Assembly (NCBI RefSeq): GCF_947172395.1
Contig: NC_069102.1
Coordinates: forward strand, 10,632,442 to 10,696,441
Origin: Bicyclus anynana
Taxonomy: Eukaryota; Arthropoda; Insecta; Lepidoptera; Nymphalidae
Direction of reading: 5' to 3'
DNA length: 64,000 nt
Part shown: positions 20,593-33,055 of the stretch, in pieces
Position numbering within the stretch: position 1 is the stretch's first letter
Layout: each line of letters begins with the position of its first letter
Notes under the pieces: model-generated
Told to the model about the DNA's origin: nothing
Seen by the model: the letters and a program-made list of their open reading frames with translations, nothing else
Databases searched by the model: none
Position numbers and translations under genes: made by a program

Positions 20593-23500
20593 ATGAGAAT
20601 TGTTTTTGTGTCGGTGAGTTTTTAAATTTTTTTTTTCAAGAATATTTGTCATAACTTTTTTAAATATGACAAATAGTCCTGTTCCCTCAAATTGATTAAG
20701 TAACAAATATCCGTCCATCCGTATTATTTAATATTTAGATGTTTTGAAGTTCCTAATAAATCACTAAACATATTCAAAAAAGCTTTATCTATAATTACTG
20801 CGAGTTGACCAATAATGTCTTATAATACATATCTATGTTAGTTGTTGTTTATGTATGTGTCTATCTGTATGTATTAGTGTATGTATGTAATATTATATTA
20901 TTCTTATACGAATTCGATTCGAAAGCGATTTCAATTTAGTTTTTTTGTATGAAAGGTGACTTAGTGTTGTTAGACATCTTTGATGAAAAATGGTTGAGCC
21001 GTTCTGGGGGTTGAAAGTGGGGAGGAATGTTTGCAAATATACTCGAGTAGGGTCTCAAATGACAGCGCACAAAAAGAGAATATTGATAACTTGATCGAGA
21101 GTGTAATTAATAATTTCATGACCGTCGGGGGTTTTTCACAATTTTCAATTTTATGTGATCTGTTTACAGTTGGTGTGTGTGTGTCTGCTGACGTCACCAA
21201 CGTTGGCAACAGTGGCGTTGGCGAAAGCAGTGGCCACCGCAGCAGTAGGCAAAGTGGCGGCCGTGGCAGGCGCTGGAGTGGCGTTGAAAACTGCAGCCAT
21301 CAAGGCGCTGGGCGCCAAGGCACTCGCTGGACTAGCTATAAAGACATCCCTCATTAAAGGTATTTTTTTATAATTACCAGCCACCTCTTCGAACTATTTT
21401 AGGGTCTCAAGGTACTGGAATAGCGACCCCGCACTAGAAAGCGCAGTGTTGGTTGACCCCCCACCAGGTGGACTGACGACATCAAGCGAGGCGCAGGTAT
21501 TCGCTGGATGCAGGTGGCTCAGTATCGTGATGTTTGGAAGTCCCTACAAAAGGCCTATGTCCTGCAGTGGACGTCTGCCGGCTGATATGATGATGATGAT
21601 GACTGGCCACTTCGACAAATATTAACAGTTTTACTGGCCTATTCACTGATTTGGTCTTTATTAAAATAAACATTAAATCAATTGAGAAATGTCATCTACC
21701 TACCATATCAACGACGGGTTTTCAGTAAGCACCGTATGAAATTTGTTGCATATAATCTCAATTTCGTATATTTCAACTAACATACGCCAAAGTTAGTGAA
21801 TTAACCTGTTGATGGCCTAATCATGACTTTGAGTAACTTTAGCGGATAAACACGAAAATTACCAACTAGATATTATTAGTCATTCTCAAGTCACGAGATT
21901 TCGTATACACTATTAATTTATTGTTTACTGATTAAAGTTACTAACCATTGTTTGAGATTGTGATTTTCGTTAATAATGGGCTTTACGGAATACGAAGATA
22001 GCCTAGTTATTTGATGTTAACCTTAGTGTATGGCAAATAGACCAACTGGGCCTCAAGTTATGTTACATATCGATTCTCTTTCTATAAGACGGAGGTCCTG
22101 GGTTCGATACCCGGCTGGGCTGAGTGAGATTTTCTTAATCGGTCCAGGTCTGGCTGGTGGGAGGCTTCGGCCGTGGCTAGTTACCACCCTACCACAAAGA
22201 CGTACCGCCAAGCGATTTAGCGTTCCGGTACGATGTCGTGTAGAAACCAAAGTGGGTGTGGATTCACATCCTACTCCTTACAAGTTAGCCCGCTTTGATC
22301 ATAGATTGCATCATCACTTACCATCAGGTGAGATTGTAGTCAAGGGCTAACTTGTAAAAAAAAATAGTAACCATAAATGTACCATAGTTCAATTTTATTG
22401 TTTTTTTTGCCGCAGGTGGATTAGCTCTAAAGGGCGCTGTGGCTGGTGCCGCTTTACAAGCAGCTGCACAAAAAGGTATCTACTATAAGTTATTTCTATA
22501 TCTTACTAGCCGACGTCCAATGGTTACACCCGCGTAGTTCCCGTTCCCGTGAGAAGACGGGGATGAAATATAGCCCATGACACTCACAAATAATGCAGCT
22601 TTGTAGTGGTAAAAGAATTTTCAAAATCGGCTTAGTAGAACAAATTTACCCCTTACAATACAACAAACTTCCTCCTATAGCATACTCTTTCTTTTTATAT
22701 CAGGATAGAATACATACACTGTTCTAGCAAAATACCTTATATACTTACAATTATACATGAAACTAAATAAATGCTCAACTTATTATGAATCTGTTGGGAT
22801 TGGAATTAACCAAAGGGGACCTAAACTCGGCAATTACTATCTGTATGTATGTCTTGAAAACGCTATTGCCATGTTTAAGACGACGTCGATAACGTTGATG
22901 GTACCAGACTTCTACAGCCTTAAAACTAATAAACTGTGTAGTAATATCTAGACCTGCTGAATCGATTTTGAAAATTCTTTTACCAATATAAATTCACGTT
23001 ATTTTTGAGTATTTTAATCTAATATACCTTCGTATTCCCACAGAAATGGGAGTTACGCGGTTTAAACTGCTTCTGCGTGTATGATTTCAACGCCTTACAA
23101 GATAATTGTGGTTAAAACTTATTTCTGATACATTGCTATTAAATTTTAACAGGAAAATTACTGATAAATGGCATCGCTGCGACCAAGAGTGCGGTTTTAG
23201 GTGTGGCTGCTGCAAAGGTTGGAGCCGTAGTGGCGGCTAAATCTGCCGTAGTGGTAGGTATTTGTTTAATTTTTTACAAGATCCCATGTAATTGTTCCAG
23301 TTAATTAGTGTGGCAAAACTTTATTTCGCATTATTAGCCTATTTAACGGCTCTCTGTAGGGCCATGATTCCCTCCCTATAGGAGAGGGGATACGGGATAC
23401 GGCATTAAGAACTTAGACCGATCAATGCGCTAACATGCGACAAAGTGAAGAGAAAATAGACAAACTGTCGTCCAATGGCGGCGGAGTTGCCCCAGTGCCA

Positions 23501-25439
23501 TCTCTTATTTACGCATTGAAAGAGATAGATACCGTTATTTCCGGTTGCACCGTCTTTCGTTGAATTTTATCTATTTCTCTACATGAGATTATCTCGTTGG
23601 TCGCATGATAGCGCCACGGTTGCTTTAATGTAAGTGGGTGATAATGTTCGACTATTTAACGATTATTATGAGATGATATGGAGGAAGCTCGAATATAGTC
23701 ATATAATGTTCATCTCCAAATATGACCTGCTCCAGCTTATTATTATTATCTAGGAAAAGATAAAGGGAAAACGAAGGCGTAGCCGAAGATGTACATCTTG
23801 ACTAAATAACTTACGCAAATGGTTGAGTATGAGCACCAGATAACTGTTTCTAAAGAATTAAGTAAAAACCTCCGACAGGAGATGGCACTGACAGAAGAAG
23901 ATCAGATGTTAACAATAATGAATAATAGGGACTGACTCATTGATGGGTCCTTGATCCCAAGGGCTAAAAAAAGCAAGGAAGGGTCTTTTTAAGGGTGTCT
24001 CCGATGAGATAAATGTAAACAAATGATCATGAGGTTATTGTCCGCTTGTCTCAAGACAGCGCAAAAATCGTACTTGCCAAGAAACACGGATGTGTACCTA
24101 TTTGATCATGTCGCCTTTGCACATACTTTGTTTACTATATGTCGGAGAAAAACGGTTTGACATCAGAAGCGGCTGTCCCAAAATCCCAATATGAATGTTA
24201 CAAATAAACCCTGAGTGGCAGAGTACCTTGAGTGTAGTCACGCACTTGTGAACGATGTGTGTAGGGTTAAAGGCGTCTTTGACTGTTCACAAACACTCCC
24301 CTTTTCCACTCAAGTCACTCTCCCCACCTATCCCATAACAACAGGATTATTATCCAACAAAGGTGTAGACGGATCGAACGCCTCGACAAGAATGAGCTAG
24401 AGCGGTCTCTTATATCGCCAGCACATGGTCTCTCATTACTTCCCGCCTAGCTTCGTACTATTTTTACTCATGACCACACGAACCGACTGATTAAATAACT
24501 TACTTGCACCGACATATATTTTCTTAAATTTTCTTTGTTGTTGTTTTTCTTTTGTGCAATTAATATAAATAAATGTTTATCTTTCTAGGCAAAGATACCC
24601 ACTCTTTTAGACATCATATCAGGAGTTCTGTGCAAAGTTCAGGAGTCACAGACGGCGGTGGTGGGCGGTGCGGTTGAGAAGGTAGTCCAAAGCCAAGAGA
24701 GGATAATTGTACAGTCACCATTGCTGCCAGTTTTATATGAGTAAGTAGATTATATCACCATTGTCATTTGTTTCGCACATTGAGTACGTCATCACTCTTA
24801 ACACATTTCTCTTTATTCAAGTTGTGACTTGTGTTTTTACACTTCCAAAATGAACACGAAGGTATAATTAAGGGATTAAAATAAGAAAAAATAGTAAATA
24901 TTTTTTTAAGTCCACGTCCACTCACAGCATGCGTTTGTTACGTACTAAGATAAGATGTGCGTGCACTTCTTTAGGTAATGACATAAAATTGTGCGTTCTT
25001 TATTAAGGAGGGGCCCATCTAATAATTTATATCCATTATTATTATCCTATTTTTTTATTCTTTACAAGTTAGCCCTTGACTACAATATTACCTGATGGTA
25101 AGTGAAGATGCAATCCAAGATGGAAGCGGGCTAATTTGTTAGGAGTAGGATGAACATCCACACCCCTTTCGGTTTCTACACGACATCATACCGGCCGGAA
25201 CGCTAAATCGCTTGGCGGTACGTCTTTGTCGGTAGGATGGTAACTAGCTATGGCAGAAGTTTTCACCATTACACAGCCCACCATATTGCTCCAGTACAGG
25301 TTGGCAGGTACAGGTTTTTATCTTGTAAACATCACTATCAGTGCCTAAAACTAGTTTTTTTTGCTTTTTCAGGTATATCACACAACCAAGGGTATATTAC
25401 GAAACGGTTCCGGTCATACAACAAGTTGATGTGTATTAA
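20593..25439 (+). CDS. Lys/Ala-rich secreted protein, six exons
   Basis: Exons are 20593-20613, 21170-21359, 22416-22475, 23153-23253, 24589-24740 and 25373-25439. All junctions are canonical and the frame stays open for 196 residues. The protein opens MRIVFVSLVCVCLLTSPTLA, a signal peptide. Residues of about 21-125 are an Ala/Val/Leu/Gly stretch with Lys every 4-12 positions (KALGAK, AGLAIK, GLALK, AAAKVGAVVAAK) and almost no acidic residue, which suggests cationic amphipathic helices. The remaining part has normal composition: one Cys in SGVLCKVQESQ, then IIVQSPLLPVLYEYITQ and a Tyr/Val-rich end finishing QQVDVY. Introns carry an RTE end, a MITE, a SINE-B and Helitron pieces. ATTAAA follows the stop closely. 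I do not recognise a named family. A cuticle, silk or membrane-active role is possible but unproven. Confidence 0.82.
21395..21605 (+). mobile_element. RTE-like LINE 3' end, in intron 2
   Basis: Starts near GTCTCAAGGTACTGGAATAG and ends GTGGACGTCTGCCGGCTGATATGATGATGATGATG. Matches the tail at 31945-32150. Confidence 0.8.
21625..21812. mobile_element. MITE with GGCCTATTCACT terminus
   Basis: Left end CTGGCCTATTCACTGATTTGGTC, right end CATACGCCAAAGTTAGTGAATTAACCTG. The same ends occur at 56928-57178 and 57690-58390. It lies in intron 2 of the Lys/Ala-rich gene. Confidence 0.55.
22082..22365 (+). mobile_element. SINE-B, head truncated
   Basis: Begins at TATAAGACGGAGGTCCTGG, just before box B, and ends GTCAAGGGCTAACTTGTAAAAAAAA. 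Only about 50 bp separate its tail from exon 3 of the host gene. Confidence 0.8.
22505..22640 (-). mobile_element. Helitron-like fragment, in intron 3
   Basis: ACTAGCCGACGTCC terminus followed by CCCGTTCCCGTGAGAAGACGGGGATGAAATATAGCC, matching the Lep1-like end. A related piece in the other orientation lies at about 22940-23075. Confidence 0.6.
25060..25257 (-). mobile_element. SINE-B, partial, in intron 5
   Basis: From TTACAAGTTAGCCCTTGAC to GGATGGTAACTAGCTATGGC; the head half is missing. Confidence 0.75.
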
Positions 25440-25524
25440 GAAATTAAAATAATATAAAAGCAAATATGTTTTTTTATTTGTTAATATTAAATAGAAAAAA
25501 GCTTTTGAAATTGTAATCGTGTGG

Positions 25525-25600
25525 TTCCCGTTCCCGTGGGTATACGTGGATAAAATATAGACTATATTCATCAGGGATAATGTGGGATTCTAATGATGAA
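25525..25600 (-). mobile_element. Helitron-like short fragment
   Basis: GTGGTTCCCGTTCCCGTGGG followed by ATAAAATATAGACTATA matches the end of the Lep1-like family. Confidence 0.45.
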
Positions 25601-25617
25601 AGATTTTTTTAATTGTC

Positions 25618-25792
25618 TTATCTCAGAATGAAAGGGGTTAGGCTAATAGTCCAACACGCTGGCTCAATGCGGATTGGATTGGATTGCACACAATTGAAAA
25701 GTTGGAGGTGTATGCCCCGGACCGGATTTGAACCCACATCCACCGGAATCGGAGGCAAGGGTCATATCCACTGGGCTATCACACGCTCTAAG
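25618..25792 (-). mobile_element. SINE-A with internal deletion
   Basis: The left end (CAGAATGAAAGGGGTTAGGC) and head (CCCCGGACCGGATTTGAACC, GGGCTATCACACG) are both present, but about 100 bp between the middle and AATTGAAAAGTTGGAGG is gone. Confidence 0.75.
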
Positions 25793-26244
25793 TTAAGTCA
25801 AAGTTCATTTAATTATATTAAGTTTATAGATAACAAATCATCATCAGCATCATCACATAAGCAGATTGACACTCACCAACATACTAGTAGTTTGAAAGGA
25901 CCTCCAAATAAGCCCTAATAATTCGAGCAAAAAGGTACCTAAATTAATAGATTAAAAATGACGTAAATAATTAATACAGTAAATTAGCAATAAATGCATC
26001 ACAAATACATTGTACCGATTAAGATTAGCATATATATAAAACGAGTCATTTGCTAAATCCAATTGCTGGAGCGTGTACAAAGACCTAGAATAGCAATGAC
26101 ACGCAATATGTGCTAAATATAGCATTTACGTTCCAATTTTTTCTTGCAATTTCTTATTTACTTAATGACTAAGATGATTGGAGACAATAGCATTGGCATT
26201 CATCTTCACATATGACGTCGTAATGGGGATGATGACTTTTTTTT

Positions 26245-26458
26245 TTATTCTTTACAAATTAGCCCTTGACTACAATCTCACCTGATGGCAAATGATGATG
26301 CAATCTAAGATGGAAGGGGGCTAACTTGTTAGGAGGAGGATGAAAATCCACACCCCTTTCGGTTTCTACACGGCATCGTACCGGAACGCTAAATCGCTTG
26401 GTACGTCTTTGCCGGTAGGGTGGTAACTAGCCACGGCCGAAGCCTCCCACCAGCCAAA
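26245..26458 (-). mobile_element. SINE-B, partial
   Basis: From TTTACAAATTAGCCCTTGAC to GGCCGAAGCCTCCCACCAGCC; the head is missing. Confidence 0.8.
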
Positions 26459-26639
26459 CTTTGAAATATTTGAAAACCTGACTATGTTTGAATATGTTGA
26501 TTTTTATAATAAATTCGGGTAAATAAAATGTTAACTAATTTATACATAAAAAGCAAAGATTGACTGGATATTTGCAAAATAAATAAGATTATAAAATTTC
26601 AAAATCTATTAAAAATCTTTTATCGTAATTAGATGAAAA

Positions 26640-26945
26640 TTAAATGTGACATTTTTTAGTAAATGAACTATAAACATAAACGCAGAAATAACAAAGATAT
26701 TAATAATTTTGTTTAAACGCCCATACAAATCTAACGATCATTAATTGCCTACGACGTCATTAGTTCGTACCATTTTGTATGGGGCGTTTTTCAGGGATCC
26801 GTGACAGCGCCGCAAATCTGACTCTTTAAATCCCTGTAGCTCCGAAAGTAATGATCGCAGATACCCTGTTACTTTTACAAAATTGCTTTACTAATAGCAT
26901 ACTCTTAATAATTTATATACAATTTAGAAAACTGTCATCATCAAG
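26640..26945 (+). repeat. Dispersed repeat, second copy
   Basis: Partner of 9110-9560 but without its insert: AAATGTGACATTTTT at the left and TTATATACAATTTAGAAAACTGTCATC at the right. Confidence 0.55.
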
Positions 26946-27224
26946 TGATGGATTAGATGAAAGAAAGGAGAGTCAGTAGACTAAGTATTACTAACCTATA
27001 CAGAATCAGAATTCTGATAGTTCCTGAATTTTCTTATATTTTGAATCATGTATATAATAACTGTGGTTTGATATTGATAACTTTTTATTCCTTAACTTAA
27101 CTTTTTAATAGTTAATACTCAATAATATAAAGACTTAATATATTTATAATATGTACCCAGGTATATAAAAGTTGTACACTAGATTTAAAATTTTACGAAT
27201 TATATTTATTAAATACTAAGTCAT

Positions 27225-27535
27225 TATCAACCCATATTCGGCTCACTGCTGAGCTCGAGTATTCTCTCAGAATGAGAAGGGTTCAGCCAATAGTCCACTA
27301 TGCTGGTCCAATGCGGATTGGCAGATTTCACACACGCAGATAATTAAGAAAATTCTCTGGTATGCAGGTGGTTTCTTCACGATGTTTTTCCTTCACCGTT
27401 TGAGACACGTAATATTTAATTTCTTAAAATGCACACAACTGAAATGTTGAAAGTGCATGCGCCGGACCGGATTCGAACCCATTACATCCTCCGGAATCGG
27501 AGGTAAAGGTCATATCCACTAGGTTATCACGGCTC
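27225..27535 (-). mobile_element. SINE-A, full length
   Basis: From ATTATCAACCCATATTCGGC to GGTTATCACGGCTCG, including both promoter boxes in reverse complement. Confidence 0.85.
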
Positions 27536-27540
27536 GTAAA

Positions 27541-27915
27541 TTCTACTAATATTATAAACGCGAAAGAATGTGTGGATTTTTGGATGTTTGTTACTCTTTA
27601 ACGCCGCGACTACTGAAGCGATTTGGCTAAAATTTAGAATGGAAATAGATTTTACTCTGAATTAACACCATAGGCTACTTTTTATCCCGAAAAAATCTAT
27701 GGTTTACCGAGATTTGCGAAAACTGATGGTTTTGATGATATGAATGTTTGTTACTTTTTCTACTGAATCGAATTAGCTGAAATTTGGTATTAAGATATAT
27801 TATATCCTGGATTAACACATAGGTTACTTTTTATCCCGGAAAAATCCATGGTTCCCGAGGGTTTTGTGGAAAACTAAATTCCACGCGGACGAAGTTGCGG
27901 GCGTCCGCTAGTACT
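27541..27915 (+). mobile_element. Helitron-like element, longer family
   Basis: CTACTAATATTATAAACGCG start, two similar internal blocks (each with ATTAACAC.ATAGG.TACTTTTTATCCC) and the end ACGCGGACGAAGTTGCGGGC followed by GTCCGCTAGT. The internal duplication makes it longer than other copies. Confidence 0.7.
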
Positions 27916-28462
27916 AAGTAATTTATATAAATTACTTGCATTTTAATATAAAGATTCAAATTAAATTGAGTATTTTTTTAAAACATAAACTCATAGTCAT
28001 TTATCCATCTATAGCTCTGGGAAATTACACGCACGCTTGTGAAAACCAGTGTTTCATGAAAGTTGTACCACAACTCGCAACTCTCAAATTTGACAGCGAA
28101 TTTAAATAAAATACCGACTCGCATTGCCCGTTTATTAGCATAACATCCTACCGCGGTAACTCACGGACTGCTAAAGGAAACTGCCGTTCGAGGGATGCAG
28201 GCGATTTCAGATTCTTTGTTCAAGTGAACTAGATATCGAAGTGGCTAGCTAACGATTTACTAGGAATTTTGTTCTTTTATTCACATCTTTAGAGTCGATA
28301 ATCCTGGCGATGTTCTTTTATTAAAATATACAAAGTTGTGTGGTCAGCCGTATCATTGCAGTACAGGTTCGACGATCGGTTTTTGTAGGCAGGTAATGAT
28401 ATTCAAATAGGGCGGCGCTGTATTTAGCATTGTTAATTCTGTTTTAGCAATTTTTGGCGTTG

Positions 28463-28495
28463 TATAAAAGGTGCGAGCAGTTTGTGGTAGTCATC
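28463..28495 (+). promoter_or_regulatory. Core promoter of the first Ala/Gly-rich gene
   Basis: TATAAAAG at 28463-28470 and TCATC at 28491-28495, placing the start about 30 bp from the TATA box. The 5' untranslated region would be about 60 nt. Confidence 0.65.
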
Positions 28496-28552
28496 ACAAT
28501 TCGTTTTTAATCAGTTTGAATCAGTGGTTTGTTGTAGCAGACTTAACTAGCC

Positions 28553-29637
28553 ATGTCTCGACTTACGGTGAGTTGGGTTTTGGTGAAACGTAAAAGTGCA
28601 GTGTGCCATATACAACTGTGGAGTGAAATTGATGATAACTCTCTTTCCAGATTCTCTTTGTCATCGCTGCGGCGTATGGAGTGATTGCAGAGGGTAAACT
28701 GAGTTCCGATCCGAATTACAATTGCTGTACTTACTGATAATAGGTCTGATAACATTTTAATATTGCAGATGTGAAGAAGGACTCAGCTACAGACTCTCGC
28801 GCTGACCAGAGCGGATTAATAGGTGTAGGTGCCCCCGGTCTGATCGGAGGTGGATACGGTTACGGCAACGGACTCGGCGGCGGCTGGGGTCTCGGCGCTG
28901 GCGGCCTCGGCGCTGGTGCAGCTGGACTCGTAGTCTCTGGACCGGGAGTCGTCGGTGGCGGCGCCAACCTGAACAACGCCGCCGCGGCCGGAGTGGCCCA
29001 ACTCAGCGCTATCCAAAACGCTCAAGCCGTACAAGCCGCGCAGATCGCCAACGCAGCCGCTGCCGCCATCCAAGGCGCTCGCGTCACCGAAGCCGCCGCT
29101 AGAGCCGGACAAGCCAACGCCATCCAGAACGCTCAAGCGTTGGACGCCGCTCGCTTAGCCAACATCCAGAGAGCGCAGGCCGCGGCTTACGAGAACGCCC
29201 GCGCCGCTGAAGCCGCGAGACGTGCTTCCGCCGCTGCCGCAGCTGAAGTCGCTCGCGCTGTAGAAGCCGAACGTGTAGCCAACGCCGCGCGCGTCCAAGC
29301 TGCAGCTATCGCCAACGCTCGTGCTATTGAAGCCGCTCGCATTGCCAACGCTGCGAGAGCGCAAGCCGCCGCTATCGCCAACAGTGCCGCTCAAGCTCAA
29401 GCTGTCGCCGACACCGTCGCGAGAAACGCCGGTGCTGGCGGTCTCTGGCTCGGCGGCGGTGCTGGTCTGGGCAATGGAGGTGGTGCAGTCATCGCGGCCG
29501 CCCCTGTAGCCGTTGGCGGCGTTGCCAACGTCGGCGGCTGGGGACTCGGCGGAGGATACGGAATCGGCGGCGGATACGGAGGATACGGTCTCGGCGGCGG
29601 ATACGGAGGATACGGCGGCTACGGGAAGGGACACTAA
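28553..29637 (+). CDS. Ala-rich helical secreted protein with Gly-rich arms, paralogue 1
   Basis: Exons 28553-28567, 28651-28693 and 28769-29637 encode 308 residues. A signal peptide (MSRLTILFVIAAAYGVIAE) is followed by a short charged segment, a Gly-rich arm (about residues 35-88), an Ala-rich block (about 90-240) and a second Gly/Tyr-rich arm ending GGYGKGH. The block has no Pro and falls into 22-residue units of the form NARAxEAARxANAxRAQAAAxA; several units are 18-19 residues long. The pattern of charged and Asn/Gln positions predicts a long helix. There is no Cys. Its partner at 34131-36210 has the same exon layout. Codons here end mostly in C or G, unlike the partner. AATAAA lies at 29774-29779. 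A fibrous extracellular role (cuticle, silk or egg covering) is inferred from composition only; no named family was recognised. Confidence 0.87.
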
Positions 29638-29639
29638 AT

Positions 29640-31100
29640 AATACGACGTACTTATTAGGGATGACACCAAAAATATTATAGATAGAATAATCAATTTCTA
29701 CATCCATTTCTCCGTCACGTTCCAAGGAAATGGTTAGCGGCATATTAATATTAAGTATCGGTCGTGTAAATATAATAAAATAACATACGATTGCATAAAA
29801 AAGGTTTTTTTAATTCCATTAATAATTTACTTCTGAATTTCCTGAATTATCCTAAATTATTCTGAATTCAAAATAAATCAAAACTTGAAAAAATACTTCC
29901 AGTCCAATTACAGTTCCTCATCATCGAAAAACAGTTTAGGTACCTACATATACAGAATATGAATATAACACTAGTTAATGCAGTTATTTTTTAGTATTTA
30001 AATATCAAGATTTGCTCGAGAATTCAATGCGTATTCTGAAAAATAATAGGTAAAAGAAAACGAAACGAGGAATTTATATTATACATTCATTTTATTTTTG
30101 GGTTTTGTAAAACGTTTCAATTAAAATTAAAAACGTACTGAATTAGACAGACAGACTAGAATAGGGTTGCCAAATTTTTTTCAGAAAAAAAACGTTATTT
30201 TTTAGATTAAGCTAAGAAATATGGTACCTAAAGAAAATATAGTACTTTATGGCATAAACAAACAATAGACGAAGATTTAAATATTTATATTTATATTGTT
30301 GAAGTATTTGTGTTTACAAGGAAGTATATTAGCACTTGTTGCATTTTTCAAGAATTTTTAGTCTACTGCTGCTCCTGCTTTTCAACATTGTTGAAAACCG
30401 ATAGCTCATTTTCGCTTGAAGTTCGGAGCTCAACTCAAAATTGACAAGTTCGGATACGTTACGCGTTATTGCAGCTATCGAAAATTAATGTAAAAATAAA
30501 ATTTTTGCTTAAATTTCTTCAACAACATGTAACGTAACAGTATGTACAGTACGCAGACCGAAATATAGTACAGATCTATATATTATACACAGTACAGTAC
30601 AGTTGGCAACCCTAGTTTAAAATGTCGTCTTTAATATCTGTATAAAATGTAATAATCGTATATTTATAGTTATTTAGTGGCTAGTTTAGCTATATTTTTG
30701 ACTATTCCTTTGGATATTCCGTATTTAGTTTTCTTTGCATCTATTACAGCAATAATTAGAGTAACCAAAAAACAAAATATCTAGCCGTTTTCAAGTAACA
30801 GCGAAGCAATCGAATTGAAACTAATGTTTGTATAATCATGATAATAATATTATGTGTAAGAAATTACTTATTTATGAAAGTAATAAAGGCCTTGATAAAA
30901 ATTATTGCAATTGTTCACAACTTCTAAATTATATGTTATGATATGTATGATGAATTATATGATAAGATCGCAGTACGTTGAATAAGTGTTAATAAAAGAA
31001 TCTTAGTGTGGTAAAAACTTATTGGTTTTGACCACTGATTGACCAGTATACATTACTAGAACAGTAAACATCACAGTAAATATTATCTACATTGTAGTTG
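29640..31100. other. Intergenic DNA, no gene recognised
   Basis: Contains the 3' untranslated region of the gene ending at 29637; the rest is AT-rich with no supportable exon or known repeat. Confidence 0.45.
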
Positions 31101-31104
31101 GTAT

Positions 31105-31431
31105 AGGAGAGCCCTGATAGCCCAGTGGATATGATCTCTGCCTCCGATTCCGGAGGGTGTGGGTTTAAATCCGGTCCGAGGCATGCACCTCCAACTTTTC
31201 AGTTGTGTGCATTTTAAGAAATTAAATATCACGTGTCTCAAACGGTGAAGGAAAACATCGTGAGGAAACCTGCATACCAGAGAATTTTCTTAATTCTCTG
31301 AGTGTGTGAAGTCTGCCAATCCGCATTGGGCCAGCGTGGTGGACTATTGGCCTAACCCCTCTCATTCTGAGAGGAGACTCGAGCTCAGCAGTGAGCCGAA
31401 TATGGGTTGATGACGACGACGAGTTGGTATT
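31105..31431 (+). mobile_element. SINE-A, full length, with target-site duplication
   Basis: Complete from GCCCTGATAGCCCAGTGG to a GACGACGACGA tail. AGTTGGTAT at 31096-31104 is repeated at 31432-31440. Little divergence, so probably a recent insertion. Confidence 0.9.
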
Positions 31432-31944
31432 ACTAGAGTTTAAAATACACAACCACAAAACAACAAGCTAAAATATTATTTTTACAGTCTAGCTACTCGT
31501 CCATCCGGGATCAATTAAATCAATTAGTTGAAAATTTATCGATTTCATCAAACTATTATTGCAACCATTGTTTATTATTTTATAATTCCATGATTAAACT
31601 GGGTGGAGTTAATTTTAAGTAAAATATAATTCATAATTTTAGTTGGGCAATTAAACCTGTATTTCTAACAGCTCGCTTGTATTTTTGTAACGTAAATAGT
31701 ATTAAAATATTAGGCTAGTTGAATTTTTTTAATAGGGTCTCAAATTGTTTATTATCGTTCTAATACTATATTGAAAAAAAAAACATATTTTTTAGAGACT
31801 ATATAAAAGATTTTATTTTTAATTTATATTTGGACAATACGCGCAAAAAAGGCTGTCCGCCATGATGGCCTTGTCAAGGGCTAACTTGTAAAGAATAAAA
31901 AAACCTTAATTAATTAGTGATATATCTTTAGTACTTTGGGACCC

Positions 31945-32150
31945 CAACGTCCATCGGGGTCCCAAAGTGCTGGAATGGCGACCCCGCACTAGTAACCGCA
32001 GTGTTGGCCGACCCCCCACCAGGACTGACGATATCAAGCGAGTCGCAGGGATTCGCTGGATGCAGGTGGCTTAGTATCGTGATGTTTAGAAGTCCCTACA
32101 AAAGGCCTATGTCCTGCAGTGGACGTCCATCGGCTGATATGATGATATCT
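31945..32150 (+). mobile_element. RTE-like LINE 3' end
   Basis: GGGGTCCCAAAGTGCTGGAATGG to GGACGTCCATCGGCTGATATGATGATA. The encoded tail reads as decayed KSLQKAYVLQW-type sequence. A SINE-B tail remnant sits just before it at about 31862-31905. Confidence 0.8.
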
Positions 32151-32231
32151 TTAGTACCTACTCAAAAGGATTTCGCGAAGCAGGAACATCACAAATCATC
32201 ACAAACATCACATTGGTGTTTCGCACAGGTA

Positions 32232-32525
32232 TGTATGCCCTTGACCACAATCTCACCTAATGGTAACTGATGATGCAATCTAAGATGGAAACAGGCTAAC
32301 TTGTTAGGAGTAGAATGAAAATCCACACCCCTTTCAGTTTCTACACGACATCGTACCCGAACGTTAAATCGCTTGGCGGTAAGTTTTTGCCGGTAAGGTG
32401 GTGACTAGCCACGGCCGAAGTCTCCCACCAGCCAGACCTGAACTAATGACAAAGTTTGGCCCAACCGGGTATCGAACCCAGGACCTCCGTTTAGTAAATC
32501 CACCGCGCACACCACGGAGTTCGTC
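32232..32525 (-). mobile_element. SINE-B, diverged
   Basis: From CCCTTGACCACAATCTCACC to AATCCACCGCGCACACCACGGAG, with several substitutions and a shortened head. Confidence 0.75.
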
Positions 32526-32734
32526 GATCCTGAGAAAAGGCGTGAAAAATAAAGATAGACGCTCTACAAAAGTCGTGCTGGAGGAGAATGCTTGGCATAT
32601 CCTGGACACAGTGCCGAAGCAATATCTCAATTCTTCAAGAACTTGTTCATCAAACAGCGTCTGTTTTCCATAGATCAAAGCCGTATATTCCTTTCTTTTG
32701 ATATATCAAACGAAGATACAGGTCCATAGAGCGA

Positions 32735-32940
32735 CTTCTGGTGCAAGGAAAGGTGGCACAAGAGTGCGTGACAGGTCACCAATGCGCTGGACTAACCAAG
32801 TGAAAACCACTCTCCATGGTTCGCTCCACGAATGTGTTAGGAGAGCTAGACTACGAGAGGAATGGTGACGGATAGTGAGGCTTGCCTCAACACCTAAATC
32901 ACCACGACAACACCAAGAGTGTAGCGACAAAGAAGAATGT
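32735..32940 (+). mobile_element. LINE 3' coding end, fragment
   Basis: One frame gives ARKGGTRVRDRSPMRWTNQV, then LHECVRRARLREEWWRIVR, a pattern known from the carboxyl end of insect non-LTR reverse transcriptases (basic RSP.RW, then a helix ending in W). Clade not determined. Confidence 0.6.
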
Positions 32941-33055
32941 CTTTAGTATGGGGTTGAACAGTGATAGATAGAGTTTAATTTGAATGGAGGATTCGATTCA
33001 CACTGTGCAGTTCTAAAAATATCGTGATAGAATAGCCCTCAATAGAATAGCTCCC

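Noticed and set aside
21031..21384. Alternative frames of 108 and 77 codons over exon 2 of the Lys/Ala-rich gene
   Set aside because: They do not connect to the other exons, whereas the third frame does so through six canonical junctions.
22030..22350. Plus-strand frame of 106 codons (MANRPTGPQVML)
   Set aside because: Its body is SINE-B sequence.
28816..29694. Long minus-strand open frames of 106 and 179 codons over the Ala/Gly-rich gene
   Set aside because: They are shadows of GC-rich Ala/Gly codons on the plus strand, with no splice context or signal peptide.
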